Origin: Photobacterium proteolyticum
GTDB taxonomy: Bacteria > Pseudomonadota > Gammaproteobacteria > Enterobacterales > Vibrionaceae
Direction: 5' to 3'
NCBI RefSeq assembly: GCF_001939735.1
Contig: NZ_MJIL01000087.1
Location: forward strand, 171,891 to 235,890
DNA: 64,000 nucleotides
Below, piece after piece: positions 1-10,600 of this stretch. The notes beneath the pieces were generated by a model. That model saw only the letters and a list, made by a program, of their open reading frames with translations. It was not told the DNA's origin and did not search any database. Positions within the stretch are counted from its first letter, which is position 1. Each line of letters opens with the position of its first letter. The position numbers and the translations under genes are program-made.

Positions 1-120
1 TTTCGCAGCAAAGAAACTGCAGGGAAGTTAGTGCCACAAGGTGCCAGCTTCTAAGTTAGCAACCTGTTCCGGCTTGACGCCGTTCAACAGTCAAGTCATG
101 CCCCAGAGGCTAAATCATGA

Positions 121-963
121 TTAGAGTAGCTCTCGGAATAGCTCTTGGGCAAGCTTGTCGGCTTCAGTCTGGTAGCTGTTATCATGCCACACCGTTGCTC
201 CAACGTAATACCAGAGCACTGCCAGATAACGGCACCAAGGCTGCCATGCCGTTACCGCAGCCAGCCAGCGCTCATGCTCCTGGGTGCCCAGTAGCTGGCA
301 GTAAGCCGCAACAGCATGCTCCCGCTCCAAGCCATTGGCAATGATTGTCAGTGCCAGATCAAGGGAAGGATCTCCCGCGGCTGCGTATTCCCAGTCAATC
401 ACCCGATTATGGCCTTCGGGCTGGCAAATAATATTGTAGCGACCCAGGTCGTGGTGGCAGCAAGTATCATCAAACCAGTTCTGCAGGGGAAGGTTCTGAA
501 AATAGTTAACTATCTGCTGCAGTGAGGGGGATTTGTACCTGTCATCGATCTGCTCCCAGTAATGGGCAGTCTTCTGCTTTACATCAAGACGCCAGCGAGG
601 TACTGGCAAGGCATGAATACCAGCCTGGAGCTGAAGCAGCTCCTCATCAGACAGGTTATCAGCAGCCGTCGTCCCTTCAAGCCACTCAACGAGCAAGCCC
701 TTATCTAGCAGCGCAATACTACGAGGGGCCAGGTTTGATGACTCAAGGCTGTTTAGTACCTGATGCTCACGTTCACGAGAGAGCCCGAATGCCAAGCTTG
801 ATTTGGCAATCGGTCGCCATACTGCCTTTGAGCATATGGCCGTACGTTCATCTCGGAGTTCAAGCAACCAGCAACGGTTACTCAGGCCGCCGGTCAGCGG
901 CCTGGCAGAAAGTAACTCGATATCCGGCAAGGCATTCAGTAAAGCGGGATCAAACGTATTCAC
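121..963 (-). CDS. thiK: Thiamine kinase-like phosphotransferase (ThiK/YcfN family)
   Basis: A 280-residue choline/aminoglycoside-kinase-fold protein, close to the 274 residues of E. coli ThiK, which phosphorylates thiamine in salvage. The Brenner-type catalytic segment CHHDLGRYNI is followed about 20 residues on by IDWEYAAAGDPSLDLA, the metal-binding Asp segment of this fold. It is the last gene of a minus-strand cluster in the order COG3014-type lipoprotein, ycfL, lpoB, thiK, matching E. coli ycfL-lpoB-thiK, and starts 42 bases after lpoB ends. Substrate is inferred from family and synteny; choline or ethanolamine kinase activity cannot be excluded. Confidence 0.85.
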   Translation of the reverse strand: MNTFDPALLNALPDIELLSARPLTGGLSNRCWLLELRDERTAICSKAVWRPIAKSSLAFGLSREREHQVLNSLESSNLAPRSIALLDKGLLVEWLEGTTAADNLSDEELLQLQAGIHALPVPRWRLDVKQKTAHYWEQIDDRYKSPSLQQIVNYFQNLPLQNWFDDTCCHHDLGRYNIICQPEGHNRVIDWEYAAAGDPSLDLALTIIANGLEREHAVAAYCQLLGTQEHERWLAAVTAWQPWCRYLAVLWYYVGATVWHDNSYQTEADKLAQELFRELL

Positions 964-1005
964 TCATCGCCTCACGTCTTGACAGAGATCGAGCATATAG
1001 TGCTA

Positions 1006-1599
1006 TTACCAGCCCAGCAGGCTCTTGGCTTCCTGCTTGCGGATTTCAGTTTCGTCCGCCCATTCGACCAGACCGGTTTCCAGATCCATCAGGCGCATTG
1101 TCATCTTGTAGTACACGTCTTTATCGCTACCAGCCTGCTTGACGATACTGGCCAGGTTGCCGTATAGCATGTATTCCGCACCCACCATTTTACCAAACTG
1201 AATCGCAGTGCTCTGATTCACCAGCTCATCGTTATTTTGGAAGTTCAGTTGCTTACGCACATTTTCAACACGCGTCATATCAACGAAACGGAATTTACCC
1301 GAGTTTAGCAGGCGCGTACTGACCGAGTCAGTCACCGATTCGGTATCGATATGCTCGCTGGTTTTATTCTTAATTCCGTCAACAACAATAATTGGTCGGT
1401 TGCCGTTACCGGTGATGTAGGCCACGGAACCTGAGCTCAGCATGCTATCGGTCATTTCCTCAGCAATCTTTTGCAGATCCGTCGAGCCAAACTCGATAGT
1501 CGTGGTTTCAGCAGCCTGTGCATCGCCATAGCTGACCTTCTGCGCACAACCGCCCATCAATGCAGCTACGCCTAATAATGCAATTACGCTTTTTTTCAT
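1006..1599 (-). CDS. lpoB: LpoB-type outer-membrane lipoprotein (PBP activator family)
   Basis: A 197-residue lipoprotein. I choose the internal ATG at 1599 because it gives a clean signal peptide (MKKSVIALLG, lipobox LMGGC) and has AAAGG about 9 bases upstream; the longer frame starting at 1659 adds 20 implausible residues. The body, with DGIKNKTSEHIDTESVTDSV and LNSGKFRFVDM, closely follows E. coli LpoB, which reaches through the periplasm to activate PBP1B. It lacks the long proline-rich linker of the enterobacterial protein. Vibrio species are known to use other activators (LpoA, CsiV), so the partner here is uncertain. Confidence 0.85.
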   Translation of the reverse strand: MKKSVIALLGVAALMGGCAQKVSYGDAQAAETTTIEFGSTDLQKIAEEMTDSMLSSGSVAYITGNGNRPIIVVDGIKNKTSEHIDTESVTDSVSTRLLNSGKFRFVDMTRVENVRKQLNFQNNDELVNQSTAIQFGKMVGAEYMLYGNLASIVKQAGSDKDVYYKMTMRLMDLETGLVEWADETEIRKQEAKSLLGW

Positions 1600-1658
1600 C
1601 TTATTACCTTTCATTACTGTTGTCGCAGAACAGGCCACCGGGGTGGCCTCAATCCCCA

Positions 1659-2048
1659 TTAATAATCCGCTTCGCGGATATAGATACGATACTGTTTGGC
1701 TTCAGGCTTTCTGGCAACCGCCTGCAAAGTGACTGAGTCCCTGCCATGAAGTACAAACTGGCGCCACGGAGTGTCACTGCCGTAGACTTCCAACCCCTGA
1801 GCATCGTACCAGTAGAAGCGGTATTGCAACTTCATATCCGAATCGACTTTACTGGTAACGGGTACACCCGCCTTCATCAACCCATTCGTTTCAGCAACTA
1901 TCGCTTTCTCGATTTCAATCTGACCTGCCAGCGATGAGTTGCCAATCACTACGTTCTGGTTGCTGCTTTCAATACTGATCCCAGATGTTGTCGACGAACA
2001 GGCAGAAAGCGCCAGCGCGAACACCAAGACAGAAATATATTTCATCAT
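1659..2048 (-). CDS. ycfL: YcfL family lipoprotein (DUF1425)
   Basis: A 129-residue lipoprotein with signal peptide MMKYISVLVFALALSAC (lipobox LSAC). It is the family encoded directly upstream of lpoB in E. coli. The start ATG ATG at 2048 overlaps the stop of the preceding gene by one base (TAATG) and has a strong AGGGGAG ribosome site. The mature part is a small beta-rich domain with RFYWYDAQGLEV and a C-terminal YRIYIREADY. Function is unknown; co-transcription with lpoB suggests an envelope role. It ends 59 bases before the lpoB start. Confidence 0.85.
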   Translation of the reverse strand: MMKYISVLVFALALSACSSTTSGISIESSNQNVVIGNSSLAGQIEIEKAIVAETNGLMKAGVPVTSKVDSDMKLQYRFYWYDAQGLEVYGSDTPWRQFVLHGRDSVTLQAVARKPEAKQYRIYIREADY

Positions 2049-3433
2049 TAACTCTCCCCTAACAATACCGACCACCAGCTAAGCTTATTTCCCTGACGGG
2101 AAACCCAGACCATTGTGGTTCGCCCTGCCGCAACCTTGATGTCCAGGCTCTGGCCGCTCCAGCTGAGTTTATGTGTCCCTGCTTGTAAATCAGTATGATA
2201 CATACTGATTGAAGATGGTAGAGATTGCCAGCTTCGGGTATCCGGTTGCTCGGTCAGCGTATTAAAAATGTTGGCGAGCGCATTGCCCAGTTCATTACCA
2301 TTCTTCGCTGCCGACTTCCTGACTTCGTCTTTTGCCAAGACCCGTAACGCCTGGCGAACAACAATCACCGGCAGCTCCTCGTTCAGGCTGTTCCTGGCCA
2401 TATTGTCAACGTTCGCCAACTCACTCCCGTTAACGGGCTCATCATCAAGCACCAATGTACTCATCGGCGGGCGAGAGGAATTCCGGTAGTAAGGCAATGA
2501 CAGGTTATAAATCGCCCCGTCACCTCGACTGTCCTGCAGCCATAGAGGCAAGCGCCATCCGTCTCGGGCCAGAACAACCCCCTGCTCGTCCAGAATGACC
2601 ACCCGGCCTTCTCCCGCCTTAGCCGGCGCGTATGTACCATACCGCGCCTGCAGCCGGGTAAGATCCTCGGTCATCTGCATCTGCGTCGCAAGCCGCAATA
2701 CGGTATTGGCGATGTACATGTTGTTCGGTGCGACCGCCAGTGCCCGCTTATAGTCGATATAGGCACTGTTCAGGTCACCGTCGGCCTCATACAAAATACC
2801 CGACAGATAAAATAAATAGCCATTTTGAACATTGGCAAGCTTCTCCCCGGCATCCGGGTAACGGGCCAGCACGGCACCAAGATTCTGGTTCATCCCCTTG
2901 CGCTGTGCTTCCTGTGCCGCCTGACCAAGTTCGGCCTCGCGCAATTTCCGGGCAGCTTCCTGAACCAGGTTAGCCCTTCGGACCTCTACCAGCGCCCCTT
3001 CCAAGTCCTTTTGCTGGATATAGTTGAGAGCAAGATAAAGGTGCATAAACCCCAGCTCGTAATCCGCGGGCTGGTAGGTGATCATATTATCATTGGTCAG
3101 CAGTGCCCCGGCCTGATTCAGGCCTTCGGACAACTGGATCACGGCCTGCCGCTGCTGCTCTTTGACCGCCATATCTGCACGCTGAAGCGCGGCAAAACTG
3201 TCCGGGTACTGCCCGGCGACAAAATTCACCCGCCCCCGCTCCATCCCGTCAAGGATATCTCCTGCCGGAGCATCAGGGAGGGCTTCGACCGCCTCGGTGT
3301 AATTACCCTGTTGCAAGGCTTGGTGAACCTGCGCATTCGACGCGCTGTAATGACTGAATAAACTCTGAGTCGACAAGTTCGCACAGGCCGTTATGCTCAG
3401 CGATAACATCAGCACTGCGGCACGTTTTAGCAT
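2048..3433 (-). CDS. COG3014-type lipoprotein, unknown function
   Basis: A 461-residue lipoprotein with signal MLKRAAVLMLSLSITAC (lipobox ITAC). Residues 30-240 are helical and TPR-like (YTEAVEAL, SFAALQRADMAV, LYLALNYIQQKDLEGALVEVRRANL, DLNSAYIDYKRALAVAPNN); the C-terminal half is beta-rich. It heads the operon with ycfL, lpoB and thiK and overlaps ycfL by one base. I recognise it as the uncharacterised COG3014 family that sits beside lpoB-like genes in vibrios; no activity is known to me. The TPR part suggests a scaffold in the outer-membrane periplasmic leaflet, which is inference. Confidence 0.8.
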   Translation of the reverse strand: MLKRAAVLMLSLSITACANLSTQSLFSHYSASNAQVHQALQQGNYTEAVEALPDAPAGDILDGMERGRVNFVAGQYPDSFAALQRADMAVKEQQRQAVIQLSEGLNQAGALLTNDNMITYQPADYELGFMHLYLALNYIQQKDLEGALVEVRRANLVQEAARKLREAELGQAAQEAQRKGMNQNLGAVLARYPDAGEKLANVQNGYLFYLSGILYEADGDLNSAYIDYKRALAVAPNNMYIANTVLRLATQMQMTEDLTRLQARYGTYAPAKAGEGRVVILDEQGVVLARDGWRLPLWLQDSRGDGAIYNLSLPYYRNSSRPPMSTLVLDDEPVNGSELANVDNMARNSLNEELPVIVVRQALRVLAKDEVRKSAAKNGNELGNALANIFNTLTEQPDTRSWQSLPSSISMYHTDLQAGTHKLSWSGQSLDIKVAAGRTTMVWVSRQGNKLSWWSVLLGES

Positions 3434-3455
3434 TGTGTTAGTAACCCATATTCAA

Positions 3456-3505
3456 AAACAAAAAAGTCTGAGTGTTCATAGTAAAAGAACATAATCCACT
3501 CAGAC
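3456..3505 (-). terminator. Rho-independent terminator of hinT
   Basis: On the minus strand, perfect 9-bp arms (GTCTGAGTG at 3466-3474 and its complement at 3497-3505) are followed by a T-rich run (3456-3465). It lies between hinT and the lipoprotein operon, so hinT is probably a separate unit. Confidence 0.85.
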
Positions 3506-3555
3506 CTGACCCAGCAATATTAGTTCCCGCGGTTATCACGGCGATCTATTGTTAC

Positions 3556-3906
3556 TTACCCAACCAGCATCGGGCCTAATGGGCGACCGGCAAGAAGGTG
3601 CATGTGAATGTGGTACACTTCCTGACCGCCATGCGGGTTGCAATTGACAATCAGACGGTATCCGTCCTCCGATACCCCTTCTTTCTCTGCCAGCTTACGT
3701 GCAACCGTAAACAGACGCCCCATCATGGCTTCATCATCCGCTTCGACGTCATTGACCGTCGGAATAAGTTTGTTGGGAGTAATTAGGATATGGCTTGGCG
3801 CACGCGGATTAATATCCCGAAATGCAGTCACTAAATCATCCTGATATAGGACATCTGCCGGAATTTCCTTACGAATAATTTTACTGAAGATAGTTTCTTC
3901 TGCCAT
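3556..3906 (-). CDS. hinT: HIT family purine nucleoside phosphoramidase HinT
   Basis: A 116-residue histidine-triad protein that begins [11 protein letters not shown] exactly like E. coli HinT. It hydrolyses AMP-lysine and other phosphoramidates and can remove aminoacyl-AMP intermediates. The catalytic triad HIHMH is at residues 99-103, preceded by GGQEVY. The ATG at 3906 is chosen over the upstream in-frame ATG because it matches the family start and has GGAG upstream. As in E. coli it precedes ycfL-lpoB-thiK, but here a terminator and the COG3014-type gene lie between. Confidence 0.97.
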   Translation of the reverse strand: MAEETIFSKIIRKEIPADVLYQDDLVTAFRDINPRAPSHILITPNKLIPTVNDVEADDEAMMGRLFTVARKLAEKEGVSEDGYRLIVNCNPHGGQEVYHIHMHLLAGRPLGPMLVG

Positions 3907-4284
3907 ATCATGCTCCATTTACTATGTTGTGTCTCAGGTTATCTCCTGTCAGTGGAGTATGCTTGAGTCCAAACTATAGAGCAATATTGAACACCGTTTT
4001 AAACCATTAATCCAGTAAATATTTCATAAATTAAGTTATTTTTTGATGCCGCCGTCAAAGTATGTAGCGCTGAATTTCATTTATCATTTGCTGCTACTGC
4101 TCGTCCCCATGGCAAGATGCTAGAGTGGTATGTGTCGATTTTGTCTTTTTCAGTTTGCTTTTTTTGCTACTTAAAATTACAACATCACAATTTATACGAA
4201 GGTCAATAACATAATTACAGCTTCGTATTAATGTACTTTATGTGGGCTTGCTGTCGCTCACGTTTGCCAGAGTTTAGGGATATT
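3907..4284. other. 378-base intergenic region between divergent hinT and chemoreceptor genes
   Basis: AT-rich divergent promoter region for hinT (leftward) and the chemoreceptor gene (rightward). I see no convincing sigma-28 box, operator or hairpin. A plausible ribosome site, AGGGA, lies just before the chemoreceptor start at 4285. Confidence 0.5.
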
Positions 4285-6288
4285 ATGAAGACAACAAGAC
4301 AGACCTCTGTCATTCGACGTATGTACACTGGTTTTGCGGTAATGGTCATACTGTTTGCTGCAACCATTTTTCTGATGCTGGATGGAACAAACCGGATCCA
4401 CAACCAACTAAAAACGGTCACATCTGATGCCCTGCCGCTGGTGTCTACCGCCAACCAGACCAGTGTTCGACTTCTTGCCGCCGACAAAATATTCAAGGAC
4501 TTTCTCACCAGCCAGAATCCGGAACGGATGAAGACCTACGAAGATAACTTCAGTCAGGCCCACATCGCCTTTATCGCAGCACTTGATCAGCTCCGAGAAG
4601 CCGCGTCGGGTAATGATGCCCTAAGCACCCAATTGAACGAGCTTATCGCCCTAGAAGAACGGTATTTTTCCGAAGCCCATGTCGCCATGGACAACTATCG
4701 TGCCCAACTGCTTGCGCAAGAAGCCCGATTGAAGTCAGCACGTCATTTTCAGCAGCTCCACAACGAGCTAAATACACGGATGAAAGAGTACATCGAAGAT
4801 CAGAGCAGTATTTCTGTCAAAATGATCGCGAAAAATTATTTCATCAAGCTTCGCCAGACCGAAACCATCACTTCTGACGCCCTGGCGACAGATAACATCA
4901 CGGTCATCGAAAAAGCGGTCAAAAGCAACAAACGAAACGTCAACCACCTCGGTAACGCCTATCGCTCACTCACCGCCCTGATTCCGGAGCTCAAAGGCAC
5001 CTTCGACAAATCTATTGCCCAGTACACCCTTGATATCGGCAAGTCCGGCGGGGTGCTGGATGTGCATTTTCGCTACATTGAGGCCCGCAACCGCCTCTAC
5101 GACAACATTGCAACACTGGCCACAGAAATCGATCAGGCCACCAACCTGCTCGATACCTTCAGAACCAAGGCCAACGATTACATGGAAAGCGCGATCGCCA
5201 ATGCCGACAATGCCTATAGCCGTGGGCTGACCAATGCCATTCTAATTGGTATCGGTGCGACCCTGTTTGCCGTTTTCATTGGCTGGTATCTGGCGCAAAG
5301 TGTCCGCAAGCCGCTTGAGTCAACGCTGAAGACCCTGGAAGCACTTACCAACGGTGACATGACCAAGCGTAGCGACAACAATAATTTCGTCGAATTCAAC
5401 AAGCTCAGCCGCCATATCAATACGCTGGCCGATAACTTACAAGAAGTACTGGGCAAACTCAGCCAGGCATCTCAGGACCTGACATCGGTTGCCGAGGAAA
5501 ACCAGTCAACAACCACCGAAGCGAAAAACCGTCTCAACGAGCAACGACAGCAAACCGCTTCTGTTGCCACTGCCATGACAGAGATGGAACAATCTGTGAC
5601 GGATGTCTCACACAGTGCACAAAATACCATGGAGCGAGTCCACGAGGTAGAGAAGGCCTCCAACACCGGCCGCGAAGTCATGAGTCGCAATATCAACACC
5701 GCCCATCAGCTTTCCGAGCGCCTGGACGAATCCGTCAATGCGGTATCCAAGCTTCAGGAGATGAGCAGCAGTATCGGCTCAATTCTGGATGTAATTCGTA
5801 ACATCGCCGATCAAACCAATCTGCTGGCACTAAATGCGGCCATTGAGGCAGCACGGGCTGGCGACCAGGGCCGCGGCTTTGCGGTCGTGGCCGACGAGGT
5901 TCGCGTGCTGGCCAAGCGCACCACCGACTCGACAGCGGAAATTGAAACCATGATTCAAAGCCTGCAGTCACGTTCAGGCCAAGCGGTATCGGTGATGCAA
6001 AGCTGTGTTGGCGAGATGGAAAACAGCATTAGCCAGGCGTCGGATGCCAATAGTGCGATGGAGGAAATTCAGGCGATCATCTTCGAAATCAGCCAGATGA
6101 GTTCGCAAATCGCCCAGGCTGCCGAAGAACAGCGTACTACGACAACCTCTATAGCCCGTAGCCTGGAAGATATCAGCCATATTGCTGACTCCAACTACAA
6201 TTCAATGGAAGAAGTCGCCGAAGCCAGCAGCAAGCTCGATAGCCTGGCCCACCAGCAAAACGACCTGGTGATGCGATTTAAGCTGTAA
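4285..6288 (+). CDS. Methyl-accepting chemotaxis protein
   Basis: A 667-residue chemoreceptor. TM1 lies at about residues 12-33, a large helical periplasmic sensor at about 34-310, TM2 at about 313-337 ([17 protein letters not shown]), then a HAMP domain ([21 protein letters not shown]), and a signalling domain with the hairpin tip [20 protein letters not shown]. It couples ligand sensing to CheA/CheW. The start at MKTTRQ is chosen because AGGGA precedes it and it places TM1 at the N-terminus. There is no C-terminal NWETF-like tether. The sensor resembles the long four-helix type; the ligand is unknown. A terminator follows at 6317. Confidence 0.93.
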   Translation: MKTTRQTSVIRRMYTGFAVMVILFAATIFLMLDGTNRIHNQLKTVTSDALPLVSTANQTSVRLLAADKIFKDFLTSQNPERMKTYEDNFSQAHIAFIAALDQLREAASGNDALSTQLNELIALEERYFSEAHVAMDNYRAQLLAQEARLKSARHFQQLHNELNTRMKEYIEDQSSISVKMIAKNYFIKLRQTETITSDALATDNITVIEKAVKSNKRNVNHLGNAYRSLTALIPELKGTFDKSIAQYTLDIGKSGGVLDVHFRYIEARNRLYDNIATLATEIDQATNLLDTFRTKANDYMESAIANADNAYSRGLTNAILIGIGATLFAVFIGWYLAQSVRKPLESTLKTLEALTNGDMTKRSDNNNFVEFNKLSRHINTLADNLQEVLGKLSQASQDLTSVAEENQSTTTEAKNRLNEQRQQTASVATAMTEMEQSVTDVSHSAQNTMERVHEVEKASNTGREVMSRNINTAHQLSERLDESVNAVSKLQEMSSSIGSILDVIRNIADQTNLLALNAAIEAARAGDQGRGFAVVADEVRVLAKRTTDSTAEIETMIQSLQSRSGQAVSVMQSCVGEMENSISQASDANSAMEEIQAIIFEISQMSSQIAQAAEEQRTTTTSIARSLEDISHIADSNYNSMEEVAEASSKLDSLAHQQNDLVMRFKL

Positions 6289-6316
6289 CTTCAATACATC
6301 GACGACAGCAATCACT

Positions 6317-6341
6317 AAAGCCAGCATTATTGCTGGCTTTG
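6317..6341 (+). terminator. Terminator after the chemoreceptor gene
   Basis: A 10-bp perfect stem AAAGCCAGCA / TGCTGGCTTT with a four-base loop (6317-6340). The T-tract is short, so termination may be incomplete. Confidence 0.7.
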
Positions 6342-6382
6342 ATTTATCACCCTGTAGCAACCCGCAACCACGAGCAACAAGA

Positions 6383-6398
6383 GTGCAAACGATTGCGC
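6383..6398. promoter_or_regulatory. PurR-like operator upstream of pyrC
   Basis: The site GTGCAAACGATTGCGC contains the PurR core GCAAACG.TTGCG; the E. coli consensus is ACGCAAACGTTTGCGT, which it matches at 12 of 16 positions, with near-perfect dyad symmetry around the central CG. It lies 98 bases upstream of the pyrC start. In E. coli, pyrC is a PurR target, so repression by a PurR orthologue is a reasonable inference. Confidence 0.75.
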
Positions 6399-6495
6399 TT
6401 TAAATCATCAACTGGTTACTTTGTTTGATCATTGCGCTTTACTTAAGGTAGGGATGCTTTTAGAATCGGGCAAATTTTTTGGGAGGGAAGCAATT

Positions 6496-7530
6496 ATGAC
6501 GACAATTTCGATTACACGTCCTGATGACTGGCACACACACCTACGTGATGGCGAGGTCTTAAAAGATACCGTCCGTGATATCAGTCAGTATATGGGGCGG
6601 GCAATCATCATGCCGAACCTGGTTCCACCAGTCACCGATACTGACGCTGCATTAGCCTACCGCGATCGTATCCTTGCCGAAAAGCCTCAAGGCAACTTCT
6701 CCCCTCTCATGACGCTATACCTCACCGACAACACCTCCCCTGAAGAAATTCGCAAAGCAAAAGCCAGTGGCCACATCTATGCGGCAAAACTCTACCCGGC
6801 AGGTGCTACCACCAACTCCGATTCCGGCGTAACCTCCATCGACAAGCTAATCCCTACGCTTCAGGCAATGCAGGAAGTCGGTATGCTGTTGCTTATCCAT
6901 GGTGAGGTAACCACTCACGATGTCGATATCTTCGACCGCGAGAAAACGTTCCTTGATACGGTACTTGCCCCGATTGTCGAGCAAATGCCGGACCTGAAGA
7001 TTGTTGTCGAGCACATCACAACAAAGGACGCCGTTGAGTTCGTCACCAACGCCGGTCCTAACGTGGGGGCAACCATCACCGCCCACCACCTGATGTTCAA
7101 CCGCAACCATATGCTAGTCGGCGGAATCCGCCCGCATTTTTACTGCCTGCCAATCCTGAAGCGCAACATCCATCAGCAGGCACTGGTTGAAGCGGCGACC
7201 AGCGGCAGCCCTAAATTCTTCCTCGGTACCGACTCTGCCCCTCATGCCCAGGGTCGAAAAGAATCGGCTTGCGGTTGTGCCGGTTCCTACACCGCCCACG
7301 CAGCCATTGAGCTCTACGCGGAAGTATTCGAACAGGCGGGTGCGCTGGATAAGCTAGAAGCCTTTGCCAGCTTTAACGGCCCTGACTTCTACGGTCTACC
7401 ACGCAATACCGACACCATTACCCTTGTCAAAGAGAGCTGGACTGTACCGGAGACGATGTCCTTCGGCAGTGATGTAGTCGTACCTATCCGTGCCGGCGAA
7501 GAGATGAACTGGAAAGTTATCGCCAGCTAA
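6496..7530 (+). CDS. pyrC: Dihydroorotase
   Basis: A 344-residue class II dihydroorotase, the third step of de novo pyrimidine synthesis (carbamoyl-aspartate to dihydroorotate, cytosolic, zinc-dependent). Visible features are the HxH metal motif [10 protein letters not shown] (H13, H15), the carboxylated-lysine segment [13 protein letters not shown] (K98) and the FLGTDSAPH motif with the catalytic Asp. The ATG at 6496 follows a strong GGGAGG site at 6481; 25 extra upstream residues in frame are not family-like. It is monocistronic between terminators and lies behind a PurR-like box. Confidence 0.97.
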   Translation: MTTISITRPDDWHTHLRDGEVLKDTVRDISQYMGRAIIMPNLVPPVTDTDAALAYRDRILAEKPQGNFSPLMTLYLTDNTSPEEIRKAKASGHIYAAKLYPAGATTNSDSGVTSIDKLIPTLQAMQEVGMLLLIHGEVTTHDVDIFDREKTFLDTVLAPIVEQMPDLKIVVEHITTKDAVEFVTNAGPNVGATITAHHLMFNRNHMLVGGIRPHFYCLPILKRNIHQQALVEAATSGSPKFFLGTDSAPHAQGRKESACGCAGSYTAHAAIELYAEVFEQAGALDKLEAFASFNGPDFYGLPRNTDTITLVKESWTVPETMSFGSDVVVPIRAGEEMNWKVIAS

Positions 7531-7580
7531 GCTGTCGTATAACAACGCCTTGTAGCTAAGGCAATACTACAATGCAATAA

Positions 7581-7603
7581 AAAGGGCTCCCGAGGGAGCC
7601 CTT
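7581..7603. terminator. Bidirectional terminator between pyrC and the RND pump gene
   Basis: Stem AAAGGGCTCC / GGAGCCCTTT with a tight loop lies between two convergent genes. A-rich and T-rich flanks allow use on both strands. Confidence 0.85.
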
Positions 7604-7645
7604 TGGTTATCTAACCACTAGTGTTGGATGGATGCCAAACCGTAC

Positions 7646-10600
7646 CTACGCCGCCTGCGGCACTTTCAGGTGATGGAACATCCGGTACAGAACCGGTACC
7701 ACTATCAGTGTCAGCACCGTTGCAAAGCCCAGCCCGAACATAATCGTTACCGCCATCGGCTTGAAGAATACATCAGGCAACAGCGGGATCATCCCCAGCA
7801 CCGTGGTAATGGCCGCCATACATACCGGACGAACACGACTTACGGCCGCATCGACCACCGCCTGATACTTCTCCTTACCGCTGCTGATTTCAATCTCGAT
7901 CTGATCAAGCAGAACGATACCGTTTTTGACCAGCATACCCGACAGACTCAAAAAGCCCAGCAACGCCATGAAGCCAAACGGTGTATTCAGCAACAGCAAC
8001 CCGGTTGTTACACCGATAATCGCCAGCGGCACTGTCGCCCATACAATCACCGCTTCTTTCACCTTGTTGAACAAGAAGATGGTGATCAGGAACATAAACA
8101 GATAACCCATCGGCATGGTCTGGAACAGTGATGCCTTGGCATCGGCTGACGATTCATACTCACCGCCCCATTCCAGCGAGTAGCCCGGAGGGAAGTCCAA
8201 CGCCTCAATTTTAGGCTGGATACGGCCCTGCAGTGTCGCCGCCGTTTCATCACCCAAAGGATCAGGATCGGCCATGATCGTCAGCATTCGCTTACGGTTC
8301 TTACGCACCACCAGCGGATCTTCCCAGACCACATTCACCCCGAGCATCACCTGCTGGATCGGAATATAGCCCTGAATGGCCGGACTCCAAATCTTCATAC
8401 CCTCAATGGTACTGACATCCACACGCTCCTCATCGGGTAAGCGCGCCACAATCGGCATCAGGTTGGTGCCATCACGATAGAGACCGACAGACAAGCCGGA
8501 AAACGCCATCTGCAATAGGTCATCAACATCAGATTTGGTGATGCCGTAACGGCGGGCCTGGCTTTCATTGAAGATAGGCTCGAGCACCTTGGTGCGCTCA
8601 CGCCAGTCATGGCGCACATTGAAGGCGCCGGGATCAGCGCGCATAATATCCACAGTCTGCTGAGCCAGGCCTCGGAGCACCGTCGGATCCGGCCCGACCA
8701 AACGTGCTTCAATCTTAGAGCCTGACGACGGACCAAGCTCAATACGCTTGAGCTTGTATTCAATATCAGGATGTTTGGTGTCGAGCTCATCACTGACTTT
8801 TCTCAGCATCGGCATTACATCTTCATAAGTGTCGACGCGAATTATCAGCTCACCATAGGCCGCATAGCTTTTTTCCGGCGAATAGGTCAGCATAAAACGC
8901 TGTGCCCCTTTGCCGGCACTGGACGAAACATGGCTGACGTTTTCCTGCTGACTGGCCCACTCTTCCAGCTCATGCAACTTATCGTTGGTCGAGCGAATGT
9001 CTGTTCCTTCCGGCAACCACACGTCAACCATGAACATCGGCGTTGTCGACGACGGGAAGAATGACTGTTTCAACTGGGTAAAGCCATACAGACTTGCACC
9101 AAGCATCGCGATCAAGACAATCACAGTCAGCCACGCATTCCTCATGCAGGCTTCCAGCGCTTTCTTGTATATGACAAAAATAAACCCTTTGTACGGGTCA
9201 TCATCCTCGCCATCGCCTTTATTTTTGACGCCCTTAAAGAACAAGTCGGCAAAAAACGGGGTTAGCGAAATAGCCGTAAACCAGCTCAGCATCAGAGAAA
9301 TCAACAGAACACTAAACAGGGTGGCACAATATTCACCAGTCGAGTCTTGCGACAACCCGATAGGCGCAAAAGCGGTAACCGCGATAACCGTGGCCCCCAG
9401 TAGCGGCCATTTGGTCTGAGTCACGATATCGGAGGCCGCCTGCATCCGCGTCCGGCCTTTCTGCACCCCTATCAGGACCCCTTCGACAACGACAATGGCA
9501 TTATCCACCAGCATCCCGAGGGCGATAACCAGAGCTCCGAGCGATATTCGCTGCAAGTCAATCGCCATCCAGCTCATAAAGACAAAGGTTCCCAGCACGG
9601 TTAACAGCAAGATCAAACCGATCAGGATCCCCGAGCGAAGCCCCATAAAGAACAGCAGAACAATGATAACAATCGCTACAGCCTGACCGAGACTGACAAT
9701 GAATCCCTTGACGGACTTATCGACCTCATCAGGCTGGCTGTAGATCACGCCAATATCAATCCCGACAGGCTGTTGCTCTTTCAGCTCGTCCAGACGGCGG
9801 TAGACCCCTTTGCCGATTTCCACTACGTTGACACCTTCGACAAACGATATGCCAACACTCAGCGCTACCTTACCGTTGTAGCTCAACAGGTTATCAGGCA
9901 CCTCTTTGAACCCGCGCTTGATTTCCGCCACATCGCGCAGGTAAATCAGCCCTTCTGCCCCGCTCTCGGTAATAATCAAATCGCCCAGCGCATTGACATC
10001 GGTAAACTCACCTGTCGGATGGACACGAATATACTCAGTACCGATCTTGACTGCACCAGCACTTGAAACTAGGTTTTGTGTCGCTAGGGTATTGTAAATC
10101 GTCTGCGGCGAAATCCCCAGGCTGCTCAGCCGCTGCAGGGAGATTTCGATAAATACCTGCTCTTGCTGGGTTCCCGTAACAGAGACCTTAGCAACCCCGT
10201 CTACCAACTCAACTTCACGGCGAAGATAGTCGACATAGTCATTAAGTTCTTTGTACGAATACCCGTCACCTGTGATCGCCAGCAAAATACCGAACACATC
10301 ACCAAAATCATCAATAACTGACGGCTCTGCGACCCCCGGCGGAAGGTTCGGCTCAAGATCATTCACCTTGCGGCGTAGTTCATCCCAGATCTGCGGCAAG
10401 TCATCAGGGCCATAATTGTTCTTCATGGTCACCGTGATCTGTGACAGTCCACGACTGGAGATGGAGTTGACTTCATCCACATAAGCCAGTTGTTGGATTT
10501 CCTTTTCAATCGGATAGGTGACCTCTTCTTCGACCTGAAGCGGTGTCGCCCCCGGGTAGGCCGTCACTACCATGGCATCCTTAATAGTGAATGCCGGATC

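Noticed and set aside
522-1142. 206-residue plus-strand frame
   Set aside because: Antisense to thiK and lpoB, which are well-supported on the minus strand; no ribosome site and no family features.
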